Source: Candidatus Zixiibacteriota bacterium (GTDB lineage: Bacteria; Zixibacteria; MSB-5A5; GN15; PGXB01). From it: a stretch of 64,000 bases of DNA. Position numbers and translations under genes: made by a program. Below the pieces are notes generated by a model. It did not search any database, was not told the origin of the DNA, and saw only the letters and a program-made list of their open reading frames with translations. How positions within the stretch are numbered: position 1 is the stretch's first letter; each line of letters opens with the position of its first letter. The stretch covers positions 54,664 to 118,663 of the forward strand of contig JAFGTT010000014.1 of assembly GCA_016933955.1 (NCBI GenBank), written 5' to 3'. Positions 17,554 to 27,174 of this stretch are shown one piece after another.

Positions 17554-19056
17554 ATGAGGCAATTCGGGACAACAGGAAGACTGCTTGTGTTTTTAATCCT
17601 GATGTTTGCTTCAACATCAATGGCTTTCGATTTTTCCCAAATCGAAAGTAAGGTTGTTGATTTCAAGCTCGATAACGGGCTTAGATTTCTTGTCCTGCCG
17701 AGGCACGATGCCCCGGTGGCGACATTTGTTACACTGGTCAATGCCGGTTGCGCCGATGATCCCAAGGGCTATATGGGTATGGCGCACATGTTTGAGCATA
17801 TGGCCTTTAAAGGCACCGTCGAGATCGGTTCGAAGGATATTAAGAAAGAAAATTTCTGGATGGCCAAGGAGGATAGCCTTTTCGAACTGATTTTAAATGA
17901 ACGGGCCAAAGGATATCTGGCCGATTCGGCACGTCTGGTGGACCTTGGAGCGCAAATGGCCGAAGCCACCGATTCCGGTTTCCAGTATTCTGAAACCAAT
18001 GCATTCGGGCAAATTGTCGATCGTAACGGCGGCTCCGATTTGAATGCGGGAACCAGTTTCGATTATACTATATATTATGTCAATTATCCGTCCAATCGTC
18101 TTGAACTCTGGATGGCTATGGAGGCCGATCGTTTCAGCAACCCTGTATTAAGGGAGCTCTTTAAAGAAAAACAGGTCGTTGCGGAAGAAAGGCGCTTTCG
18201 CGTCGAATCCGCTCCAACGGGTCGCCTGGTAAATGAATACCTGGGGCTTGCCTATAATTCTCATCCTTATGGACAGCCAATGATAGGTGAGATGTCGGAA
18301 ATTCAGAATTACAATCGTCCTGTTATGATGAAGCAGTTCAATATGTATTATATACCGAGTAATATAGTAATCGCCATTGTCGGTGATGTCGATCCCGGGC
18401 AGGTTAAGAAGCTGGCAGAGAAATATTTCGGCAAAATAAAGGCACGCCCCAAACAAAGGGATGTAATGATTGATGAACCCGAGCCTTTTGGAAACCGTGA
18501 AGTCACAATATCCGAAAATTCTCAGCCGATGATGATCACCGGATTTCATGTTCCTTCTCAAAGACACCCTGATTGGATTGCCCTCGATGCCATAAGTAGC
18601 TATTTGGGTTCCGGGCGGACCTCCGTTTTATACAAGAAATTGGTTAAGGAAAAAAAGAGCGCTGTTCAGGTAGCGGCCTTTGTAGGCTATCCCGGAAGCA
18701 AATACCCTTCAATGTTATCAATACTCAGTGTTCCTTCCAATGAAAGTACCAATAAGGACAATGAGGCTGTGATACTGGAGGAGATCGAAAAATTACGCAC
18801 CGAGTTGATCCCGGTGGAGGAGTTGGATAAGATCAAAGCCCAGGCCAAATCTGAATTAATTAACGGGCTTGCCTCCAATTCCGGTCTGGCCATCCAGCTG
18901 GCCTCGTACCAAACCATGCAGGATGATTGGCACCGGCTGTTCAAACTACTTGATAGGGTCAATTCGTTGACTCCGGAGGAGATTCAAAGAGTCGCCAATA
19001 AGTATATGGATACCACTAAAAGGGTCACTGCCTATCTCGAGAAACCGGAAGCATAA
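17554..19056 (+). CDS. M16 zinc peptidase, catalytic subunit, exported
   Basis: 500 residues. A signal peptide (1-24, ending SMAF) is followed by an M16 N-domain with inverted zinc motif HMFEH at 78-82 and the probable third ligand Glu190 in WMAMEADRF. The C-domain lacks the R...Y substrate-binding pair of the family. This pattern is that of the catalytic half of heterodimeric M16B peptidases. A strong AGAAGGAGG ribosome-binding site fixes the start. The next gene, 14 bases on, encodes the matching partner. Likely role: breakdown of peptides in the periplasm. Confidence 0.9.
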   Translation: MRQFGTTGRLLVFLILMFASTSMAFDFSQIESKVVDFKLDNGLRFLVLPRHDAPVATFVTLVNAGCADDPKGYMGMAHMFEHMAFKGTVEIGSKDIKKENFWMAKEDSLFELILNERAKGYLADSARLVDLGAQMAEATDSGFQYSETNAFGQIVDRNGGSDLNAGTSFDYTIYYVNYPSNRLELWMAMEADRFSNPVLRELFKEKQVVAEERRFRVESAPTGRLVNEYLGLAYNSHPYGQPMIGEMSEIQNYNRPVMMKQFNMYYIPSNIVIAIVGDVDPGQVKKLAEKYFGKIKARPKQRDVMIDEPEPFGNREVTISENSQPMMITGFHVPSQRHPDWIALDAISSYLGSGRTSVLYKKLVKEKKSAVQVAAFVGYPGSKYPSMLSILSVPSNESTNKDNEAVILEEIEKLRTELIPVEELDKIKAQAKSELINGLASNSGLAIQLASYQTMQDDWHRLFKLLDRVNSLTPEEIQRVANKYMDTTKRVTAYLEKPEA

Positions 19057-19070
19057 TTAAGGAGAGGACT

Positions 19071-21203
19071 ATGAACATGAAATATTTCCTATGTTGTCTG
19101 GCATTGATGGGCCTGGTTTTTCTTTCAGGGACCATCAGTTATGCTGAGCGTACCATTGATAAAATATCCATTCCCAAACTGAATGAGATCGAAATCCCGC
19201 AGGTTGATAAGGTCGTTCTGGATAATGGCATAATAGTTTACCTGCTTGAGGACCACGAATTGCCTATTGTCAGGGCCAGTATCATGCTGGCGGCCGGGGG
19301 ATACTTGGAGCCGGCGGAAAAAGCCGGTCTGGCATCCATTACTGGTCAGGTTATGAGAACCGGCGGAACCGCGCGTATGAGCGGCGATGAGATCGACGAA
19401 GCGCTGGAATCGATAGGCGCTTCGGTAGAAGTCCGTATCGATAATACGGGCGGCTCGGCCAGAATGAACATTCTGTCCGACTATATCGATACAGGACTTG
19501 AAATTCTGGCGGACATCCTGAGGACTCCGCAATTCAATGAGGATAAAATCGATCTGGCCAAAACCTCGGAACGGACCGCCATTTCAAGCCGCAATGATGA
19601 TGCCCTTCAGGTCGGAATCAGGGAATTCCGTAAGGTTATTTACGGAAAAGATTCACCCTATACGCGTCAGACCGAATATGCCACCATCGTAGCCATCAAT
19701 CGTGATGATATGGTTGCCTTCCATCAAAAGTATATTACTCCTGAAAATATCAGATTGGCTGTCTGGGGTGATTTCTCCAAAGATAAAATGCTGGCTAAGA
19801 TCAGGAAATATTTTGGGGATTGGCCGACCGGCAGCGGTCCCGTCCCTCCGCTTCCGGAAGTGAAATATGAATATACCAAGGCTGTTCATTACATTGAAAA
19901 AGACGATGTGACCCAATCCACCGTTTTGATCGGGCATATCGGCGGGCTGACTGGCGATCCCGATTATTTTGCCATGACGGTGGCCAATAACGTCCTGGGG
20001 GGCGGTTTCGGCAATCGTATGTTCAATGAAGTTCGTTCCCGGCAGGGGTTGGCTTATTCCACCGGCGCTAATTTCACTTCCAACATCGCATTTCCGGGAA
20101 TTTACTACAATTTTGTTATAACCAAGCTGGAATCAACCGTTAAAGCGTCCCAGGCTGTATTAAATGAAATCAAAAGAATGCAAACCGATCCACCCGCGGA
20201 TGAAGAATTATCCCGGGCCAAGGATAGCTATCTCAACTCCTTTGTTTTCAACTTCGATTCCAAGGGCGAAATAATCAACCGGATGATGACTTATGATTAT
20301 TTCAATTTCCCGCAGGATTTTCTTTTTACGGTAAAGGATAAAATCGAAAAAATCACGGCCAATGATGTTATCGATGTGGCTAAAAGAAAATTCCACCCGG
20401 ATCAAATGCATATTGTGGTAGTTGGCAAGGCCGATCAATTCGATTCTCCCCTGTCTGATCTGGGATCGGTCGACACCATTGATATATCCATCCCAAGCGG
20501 TGAAGTCCATGAAGAAATATCGGTGAATGATGAGACTCTGGCTCAGGGTCTGGATTTACTCCGGAAGGCAGTCAAGGCCTGCGGCGGAATTGAAAACTTC
20601 AGAAAAATAAAGTCAATATCGTCCAAAAGCACTCTGTCAATTCATACGCCCCAGGGTTCAATGGCACTCGAAGCAAGTTCCATCCAGAAGCTTCCCGATT
20701 TTGACCGAGAGGTGATAAATACGCCCATGGGTGAAATTATTACTGTCAATAATGCGGATGGCGGCTGGATGAAACAGGGTCCAAATGTGATAGATTTACC
20801 TGCCGATCAGGTTGAAAGCAATAAAAAAGAGCAATTCCGAAATACAATTTTACTATTTCAAAAACTGGACAGCCCCGATTTTCAGGCGATTTATATGGGC
20901 CAGGAGGACGTTGGCGGGAAAATGGCCAATCTGGTTAAAATCATGTCTGCCGATGGGTCGTTATCATATAAACTGGCGCTCGATCCCGAAACCTATTTGC
21001 CTATCGGAAAGATGTATTTTGGCGAAACCATCATGGGGCCGGGTAACTTGATCCAGTATATTTCCGATTATCGGGATATTTCCGGGGTTAAAATTCCTCA
21101 TTCGGTATCAATTGAATCCGAGGGATCGAAAATCGCCGATGTGACCATAAATGAGTATATTATAAATCCTGAAATTCCCGCCGGGGTTTTTGATAAACCC
21201 TGA
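19071..21203 (+). CDS. M16 partner subunit (no zinc site) with C-terminal beta extension
   Basis: 710 residues with a signal peptide (1-25, ISYAE). The M16 fold is clear, but the zinc motif is lost: the aligned stretch reads GLASITGQVM (Ser89, Gly, Gln93 instead of H..EH). The C-domain has the R/Y substrate-binding pair (VRSRQGLAYSTGANF) missing from the upstream subunit, so the two are complementary halves of a heterodimer. Residues about 500-710 form an extra beta-rich domain (TPQGSMALEA, DPETYLPIGKMYFGE) resembling LolA/outer-membrane-sorting-like folds. Cotranscribed with the catalytic subunit and followed by a terminator. Confidence 0.88.
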   Translation: MNMKYFLCCLALMGLVFLSGTISYAERTIDKISIPKLNEIEIPQVDKVVLDNGIIVYLLEDHELPIVRASIMLAAGGYLEPAEKAGLASITGQVMRTGGTARMSGDEIDEALESIGASVEVRIDNTGGSARMNILSDYIDTGLEILADILRTPQFNEDKIDLAKTSERTAISSRNDDALQVGIREFRKVIYGKDSPYTRQTEYATIVAINRDDMVAFHQKYITPENIRLAVWGDFSKDKMLAKIRKYFGDWPTGSGPVPPLPEVKYEYTKAVHYIEKDDVTQSTVLIGHIGGLTGDPDYFAMTVANNVLGGGFGNRMFNEVRSRQGLAYSTGANFTSNIAFPGIYYNFVITKLESTVKASQAVLNEIKRMQTDPPADEELSRAKDSYLNSFVFNFDSKGEIINRMMTYDYFNFPQDFLFTVKDKIEKITANDVIDVAKRKFHPDQMHIVVVGKADQFDSPLSDLGSVDTIDISIPSGEVHEEISVNDETLAQGLDLLRKAVKACGGIENFRKIKSISSKSTLSIHTPQGSMALEASSIQKLPDFDREVINTPMGEIITVNNADGGWMKQGPNVIDLPADQVESNKKEQFRNTILLFQKLDSPDFQAIYMGQEDVGGKMANLVKIMSADGSLSYKLALDPETYLPIGKMYFGETIMGPGNLIQYISDYRDISGVKIPHSVSIESEGSKIADVTINEYIINPEIPAGVFDKP

Positions 21204-21221
21204 CCAATAGCATTTTTCTCG

Positions 21222-21256
21222 AAAAAGCCCGCCAATCTATATTGGCGGGTTTTTTG
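21222..21256 (+). terminator. Strong terminator after the M16 pair
   Basis: 15-bp perfect stem AAAAAGCCCGCCAAT/ATTGGCGGGTTTTTT with a 4-base loop; the flanking A and T runs make it potentially bidirectional. Confidence 0.95.
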
Positions 21257-21493
21257 CCCGATTCCTTTCAACCTGTTCAAACGGCAAAAAACTACCCGCA
21301 AAATTCGAATTGACCAAATAAATTTGCACAAAATATTGATTGCCACGTTTTTTAATTGGAATATAATGGGCGGCGCTGAAGGAGGTTTTTGAGGGTTTTT
21401 TTATAAATCTTGCTTTTGATGCTTGCAATTTTCCGCTGATTTTGCTAAACTTGAGGGTTAAAAATTGGCAATAATAATGTGAGAGGGAGATAT

Positions 21494-24184
21494 ATGCGAT
21501 TTTCTAAATTCACTGTTTCTCTGGCTATAACGGCTGTCTTAATTCTGATTTTCAATTTTGGGCCGGCTTATGCAAGGGCTCTTTATGATATCGATCGGAT
21601 AGACGCTATGACCGGTAAAATTACTGCCTCTAATACTCCTTTTTCCGATATCGGCGTGCATGATAAGGGGCGAATCGGCCTGACAATTACCAACATGGGT
21701 CATTTCGGTACCGGTTTTCTTGCAAGCACTCCGGGAGATGTCCCCTCCTGTCAATACCCTTATCCCGGTCAGCAGGAGTATCTTTTTGCTGGCGCCTTCT
21801 GGATAGGAGCGGTCGTCGGGCGGGATACCCTGGTCTCAGTTGGTGCCGATGGGTGGCAGTATATTCGTGAAATGTGGCCGGATGTGGGCGAAGGTTATCC
21901 GCCGTATGGCGGGGCTATTATTGAGAGATCAATAAATAATGCCGGTGATGAAGACGCCGTCTCCGAGCAGGATTTTATTGCAGTTTATACGGATACGGTG
22001 ACCAATAGTTCTTATGTCAGTACCGATCCGACTGATGGCCGTCAGCACAGACCATTAAACATTGAGGTAACTCAAAGGAGTTACTGCTGGAGCTATAGTT
22101 ATGCGGACGATTTTGTGCTTTTTGACTATTCCATCAAAAACATCGGCCGTAAAACTCTAAACCGTGTTTACATGGGTATTTATGTTGATGGTGATGTCAA
22201 AACAAAAGGGAGCGAAGAAGGCTTTGATGATGATATTTGTGGTTTCAAGGAATCACTTCCTTCAAGTACCGGTTGCGGTTTTATTGACACCGTGAATATC
22301 GCCTGGATATCAGATAATGACGGGAAGCAATCATCGCAGGATCAGTGTCCGTATTCCACCACATCTTTGACTGCAGTAACGGCCACCAGGGTTGTTAGAA
22401 CACCATCTGATTCTCTTGAATATTCCTTTAACTGGTGGATTTCTAACGGTACTCCGGCACTTGATTTTGGACCGCGTAAAGCAGGAACTCCGGTAGATCC
22501 TTTCCGGGATTTTGGAGGATTTCTGGGAACACCGGAAGGCGATCGCAATAAATATTACATTATGCGCCATAAGGAATTCGATTACGATCAACTCTTCTGT
22601 GCCATGGACCATACTTCAGAGGGCTGGTTGAATCGGGATTCACAGTCATCCAATTTTGCGGACGGTTATGATACCCGCTATTTGTTGTCATTCGGGCCTT
22701 TTGATATTGAACCCGGTGAAATCCTGCCCATCAGTTTTGCTTATGTCGCCGGCGACACTTTCTTCACCGATTGTAACGCCTTTGATAATTTTGACGCCCA
22801 GCATCCAGAAGAATATTATAACACTTTAAGTTTCGAATCTCTAGGCAGAAATGCCGTCTGGGCCTCCAAAATTTATGATAATCCTGGAGTCGATACCGAC
22901 GGCGACGGCGAGAATTTCGGCAAGTTCCGTATCTGTGGTTATGATTCCGTTTATGTCTGTCATTTTGATACAACCCAATTCGAACCGGAAACACTTGTTG
23001 ACACAACCTGTGGTTATGAATATACCAATTCCGATACGTTCTGGTATGAGGGCGATGGTGTTCCCGATTTTCGCGGTGCCTCCCCGCCCCCTCCTCCTGA
23101 ACTCTGGATTGTCGATACTACCGGGGATACTTTGGGCAGCAAAGTAATCGGACGTATTAATGATTATCACCAGGGTGAAATAGCGGTTCGCTGGAATGGT
23201 TTCGAATCAGAAACAACCGAAGATGTTTTCAGTGATTTGATCGATTTCGAAGGCTACCGGGTGTGGATTTCACTTGCCCCCAGCTCCGGCGGATTTTCGG
23301 TCATATCATCTTATGATATCGAAGACTATAACCGCTGGATTTGGAATACCTCTAAATCGACCTGGGAGTTGAAAGAAACGCCTTTCCGGATTGAGAATCT
23401 GGAGGCCATTTATGGAACCGGTTTCAACCCGCTAAATTATGATCGTGATAATCCTTTATACTGGAATGATACGGCCTATTATTTCTCGCGCCAGGACTGG
23501 AACCAGTCTGATTTGCTTGATTCACATGGGATTCACAAGGTTTACCCGGAGGTTACCGATCCTCCAACCATATTCAATATCGATTCAACCAGAATTTATC
23601 ATCCTGAGGAATTAACGGATGACGGGCTGTTTTTTAAGTATTATGAATATGAATATATCCTGACCGGATTATTGCCTTCACAGCTTCAATATGTGGCCGT
23701 TACGGCGTTTGATTTTGGCTCCCCAATCAGCGGTCTCGAATCCCTGGAAACCCAGCCTTATCGGAACTATGTGGCGGAATACCCTCAGAACACATCGTCA
23801 ATTGTCGAAAACGAGGGCCTCGATGTTTATGTTTATCCCAATCCTTATCGAATCGATGGTCAGTATAAAGCCAATGGTTTTGAGGGAAGAGACTATATCG
23901 ACAATAAGGGCGAATTGGTTTCCCAGGAAGGATATCCCGATGATAGAACCCGCTCGATTCATTTCAGCAATTTGCCCGCCAAATGCACAATCAGGATATT
24001 TTCGATTGACGGTGATTTGGTCCGGGAGATCGACCATGATGTTCCCGCGGGTCATCCCCAGAGTTCACACGAACGCTGGGATTTGATTACCCGTAACACC
24101 CAGCCAATTGTTTCGGGCATCTATTATTATTCGGTGGAATCGGAATCCGGCAATCAGATCGGCAAAATCGTTATTATTATGTAG
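21494..24184 (+). CDS. Large secreted protein with FlgD/T9SS-like C-terminal domain (paralog 1 of 3)
   Basis: 896 residues from the ATG at 21494, which follows GAGGGAGAT. A signal peptide ends near AYAR. Recurrent blocks shared by all three paralogs are GRIGLTITNMGHFG, FWIGAVVGRDTLVS, SEQDFIAVYTDT, a calcium-loop-like DTDGDGENFG, WYEGDGVPDFRGASPPP, and a C-terminal domain with VYPNPYRIDG, TIRIFSIDGDLV and the ending GKIVIIM. The final ~100 residues look like the FlgD-Ig-like/T9SS sorting type domain of FCB bacteria, so it is probably an outer-surface or released structural protein. Function unknown. A terminator follows, separating it from paralog 2. Confidence 0.8.
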   Translation: MRFSKFTVSLAITAVLILIFNFGPAYARALYDIDRIDAMTGKITASNTPFSDIGVHDKGRIGLTITNMGHFGTGFLASTPGDVPSCQYPYPGQQEYLFAGAFWIGAVVGRDTLVSVGADGWQYIREMWPDVGEGYPPYGGAIIERSINNAGDEDAVSEQDFIAVYTDTVTNSSYVSTDPTDGRQHRPLNIEVTQRSYCWSYSYADDFVLFDYSIKNIGRKTLNRVYMGIYVDGDVKTKGSEEGFDDDICGFKESLPSSTGCGFIDTVNIAWISDNDGKQSSQDQCPYSTTSLTAVTATRVVRTPSDSLEYSFNWWISNGTPALDFGPRKAGTPVDPFRDFGGFLGTPEGDRNKYYIMRHKEFDYDQLFCAMDHTSEGWLNRDSQSSNFADGYDTRYLLSFGPFDIEPGEILPISFAYVAGDTFFTDCNAFDNFDAQHPEEYYNTLSFESLGRNAVWASKIYDNPGVDTDGDGENFGKFRICGYDSVYVCHFDTTQFEPETLVDTTCGYEYTNSDTFWYEGDGVPDFRGASPPPPPELWIVDTTGDTLGSKVIGRINDYHQGEIAVRWNGFESETTEDVFSDLIDFEGYRVWISLAPSSGGFSVISSYDIEDYNRWIWNTSKSTWELKETPFRIENLEAIYGTGFNPLNYDRDNPLYWNDTAYYFSRQDWNQSDLLDSHGIHKVYPEVTDPPTIFNIDSTRIYHPEELTDDGLFFKYYEYEYILTGLLPSQLQYVAVTAFDFGSPISGLESLETQPYRNYVAEYPQNTSSIVENEGLDVYVYPNPYRIDGQYKANGFEGRDYIDNKGELVSQEGYPDDRTRSIHFSNLPAKCTIRIFSIDGDLVREIDHDVPAGHPQSSHERWDLITRNTQPIVSGIYYYSVESESGNQIGKIVIIM

Positions 24185-24205
24185 AAGGTATATTTTTAAT
24201 ATTTG

Positions 24206-24244
24206 ACCCGGGTTTGATAGTTCGTTTTCAACCCCGGGTTTTTT
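24206..24244 (+). terminator. Terminator after paralog 1
   Basis: GC stem (ACCCGGGTT with AACCCCGGG, one bulged C) followed by TTTTTT, 22 bases after the stop codon. Confidence 0.75.
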
Positions 24245-24440
24245 AATCCCGGGGGCTGTAATTGTAACTTGCAATACGGGGACGAATTAGTTAAATTTTA
24301 TTTGTTCGGTTTTGACAAGTTATTATTGGATTTTCCTCATGCATAATTGTCAAATCGAATATAGGACTGATTAATGAATGACCGCCAGGATGTGTTTCGG
24401 GAGATGTGTGGGACGAAGAAGGGAGTGTTTGATTGCATAG

Positions 24441-27152
24441 ATGAAATATCTCTGGCTTATAGCAGGACTGCTTCTTTGCCCGCCTGTGATATTCCCCCAT
24501 CAAATGACCAAGCCTGATTATCACGAAATCGGTGTATCCCAGAAGCTTAAACCAGCTGTTATAAATACTCCCAACGTTCAGGTGGCAGTACATAATATTG
24601 GTGATGTCTGGCTTACAGTCAGTAATATTGGCCAGTTCGGCATCGGCGGATTTCTGGGGACATCTGTCGACCCGATAAGCGGAATGCAAACCCCATCCTG
24701 CATGTACCCAGCTAATTCCAAACTTAATTACCTTTATGTTGCCGGATTCTGGATTGGCGCGGTGATTGGCCGGGATACCCTGGTTTCTATCGGCGTCAAT
24801 GACTGGATTGGCAGTGATGATGTCCGCGAATTCTGGCCGGATCCCGGAGAGGATGCTCCTCCTTATGGCGGCGGTATTGTACGCAGGTCGATTCAGGAGA
24901 CCAGTCCGTTTTATTCGATTGATGCCAAATCGGAGCAGGATATTATAGCTGTCTATACCGATACACTGACCGATCCTACCTATGTCTTTGTTGACGATTA
25001 TGATGGTCGTCCGCATATTCCTCTTGATATTGAAGTGACCCAGCGGACTTATGGCTGGAGTTACTCATATGCCAAAGACTTCATCCTGTTTGATTATTCC
25101 ATCAAGAATATCGGCCGGCGGGAACTGAAAATGGTTTATATGGCCGTTTATGTCGACGGCGATGTTCATCATGAATCCCTATTCGGTGAAGAAGGCTATG
25201 GGGATGATTTATGCGGTTTCCGAAGGACTTTTCCGGCCCCTGAAGGATGCGGTTTTGTTGATACAATCAACATCGCATATATTACGGATAATGACGGTGA
25301 TCCCAATGATCAGGGGACCTTTGATATGAATTCCGCTCGCGGCGCCGCCGGAATAAGAGTCGTCAGAACACCATCCGATTCGCTCAAATATTCCTTTAAC
25401 TGGTGGGCCGGGGCTTATGATGCCAGCAATGAATTCGGACCTCGACGAGTTGGCACGCCGGAGGATCCATTCCGGGATATGGATGGTTATCTCGGGGTTC
25501 CTCTGGGAGACAAAAATAAATATTATGTCATGCGCCACACGGAATTTGATTATGATCAGCTTTTCGCGGCAAAAGATCATACCGGTGATGGCTGGTTACC
25601 CCGGCCGGCCAATGCCAATGATATGGCCAACGGTTATGATGCCCGTTACTTATTGTCGTTCGGACCCTTTAATATTATGCCGGGAGAAATCCTGCCGGTC
25701 AGTTTTGCCTGGGTTTTGGGGGATGAAATCCACGTCTATCCGGATGACTATAACCGCTATTATGACGCCAATTACCCGGATCAATTCTATGAAAGCTGGG
25801 ATTTTTCCAATCTGGCCAGAAATGCGATTTGGGCTTCATGGATTTATGATAATCCGGGGATTGACACCGATAATGACGGGGAAAATCTTGGCAAGTTTCG
25901 GATTTGCGGTTATGATTCGGCTTATATTTGCCATTATGATACCATTCAATTTGAGCCTGATACAATTGTAGACACAACCTGTGGATACGAATTAGCAGTA
26001 GCCGACACATTTTGGTATGAAGGCGATGGTGTCCCCGACTTCCTGGGTGCTTCCCCCCCTCCGGCACCCGATCTCTGGGTGATTGATACCACCGGCGATA
26101 CCCTGCGAAGTCGGATATATCCTTATATAAATGAATACAATCAGGGTGAACTGCGTATCAAATGGAATGGAATGCGGTCGGAAACGACCCGCGATGTTTT
26201 CAGCAAGGAACTTGATTTCGAGGGTTACCGGGTATATCTGGCCTATTCACCCAACGCATCCGAGTTTACACTTCTGGCCTCATATGATATCGAGGATTAT
26301 AATCGTTACGCCTGGAACAATATTCGCAGAATATGGGAATTAACCGCGACACCATTCAGTCTGGATTCATTGAAACAATTGTACGGAAACGGATTCAACC
26401 CTTATTATTATAATCGTGATAATCCTCTATACTGGAACGATTCGGCTTATTATTTTACTGCTCAGGATTGGAATATGTCGGATTTGAGGGATACCATGCA
26501 GATTCATAAAATATACGCGGATGAGTTACCTCCTTCAACCCTTAATCTGGATTCCGCCAGAATATACTACCCCGAAGAATTGACCGCCGAAGGATTATAT
26601 TTTAAATATTATGAATATGAATATGTATTGCGCAACCTGTTACCCTCGCAATTACATTATGTGGCGGTTACTGCATTCGATTATGGCTCTCCTGTCAGCG
26701 GTTTGCTTTCTCTGGAAACACCGCCTCAGAAGAACTATGTGGCGGAATTGCCGCAAAATTCAGCCGGTCTGGTGGAAGACAAGGGTCTGGAAGTGATTGT
26801 ATATCCCAATCCGTATCGAATTAACGGCGACTATAAAAAATACGGTTTTGAGGGTCGCGATTATATTGATAATCATGGAAATTTTGTGGCCCAGACCAAT
26901 CTCGCCGATGATCGGATACATTCCATTCATTTCGGTAATTTACCTTCAAAATGTACTATCAGAATATTCTCTATAGATGGAGATTTGATCCGTGTAATTG
27001 ATCATGATGTTCCTCCCGATCATCCGCAGAGTTCGCACGAGCGATGGGATATGATCACTCGGAATACACAGATGGTCGCCTCAGGAATTTATTATTATTC
27101 GGTAGAATCCGAATTTGGGAATCAAATCGGGACTATCGTTATCATTATGTAG
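24441..27152 (+). CDS. Large secreted protein with FlgD/T9SS-like C-terminal domain (paralog 2 of 3)
   Basis: 903 residues, colinear with paralog 1 over nearly its whole length: VAVHNIGDVWLTVSNIGQFG, FWIGAVIGRDTLVSIG, ILFDYSIKNIGRRELK, DNPGIDTDNDGENLGKFR, FWYEGDGVPDFLGASPPP, VYPNPYRINGDY, and the same ending GTIVIIM. The N-terminus is a signal peptide (MKYLWLIAGLLLCPPVIFP). The pair looks like a recent tandem duplication by eye; divergence was not computed. Cys are conserved in the ICGYDSAYICHYD and DTTCGYE segments, which may form disulphides. No enzyme motif was recognised. Paralog 3 starts 22 bases downstream. Confidence 0.8.
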   Translation: MKYLWLIAGLLLCPPVIFPHQMTKPDYHEIGVSQKLKPAVINTPNVQVAVHNIGDVWLTVSNIGQFGIGGFLGTSVDPISGMQTPSCMYPANSKLNYLYVAGFWIGAVIGRDTLVSIGVNDWIGSDDVREFWPDPGEDAPPYGGGIVRRSIQETSPFYSIDAKSEQDIIAVYTDTLTDPTYVFVDDYDGRPHIPLDIEVTQRTYGWSYSYAKDFILFDYSIKNIGRRELKMVYMAVYVDGDVHHESLFGEEGYGDDLCGFRRTFPAPEGCGFVDTINIAYITDNDGDPNDQGTFDMNSARGAAGIRVVRTPSDSLKYSFNWWAGAYDASNEFGPRRVGTPEDPFRDMDGYLGVPLGDKNKYYVMRHTEFDYDQLFAAKDHTGDGWLPRPANANDMANGYDARYLLSFGPFNIMPGEILPVSFAWVLGDEIHVYPDDYNRYYDANYPDQFYESWDFSNLARNAIWASWIYDNPGIDTDNDGENLGKFRICGYDSAYICHYDTIQFEPDTIVDTTCGYELAVADTFWYEGDGVPDFLGASPPPAPDLWVIDTTGDTLRSRIYPYINEYNQGELRIKWNGMRSETTRDVFSKELDFEGYRVYLAYSPNASEFTLLASYDIEDYNRYAWNNIRRIWELTATPFSLDSLKQLYGNGFNPYYYNRDNPLYWNDSAYYFTAQDWNMSDLRDTMQIHKIYADELPPSTLNLDSARIYYPEELTAEGLYFKYYEYEYVLRNLLPSQLHYVAVTAFDYGSPVSGLLSLETPPQKNYVAELPQNSAGLVEDKGLEVIVYPNPYRINGDYKKYGFEGRDYIDNHGNFVAQTNLADDRIHSIHFGNLPSKCTIRIFSIDGDLIRVIDHDVPPDHPQSSHERWDMITRNTQMVASGIYYYSVESEFGNQIGTIVIIM

Positions 27153-27174
27153 TTTTTGGTACCAGGTATGAAAG

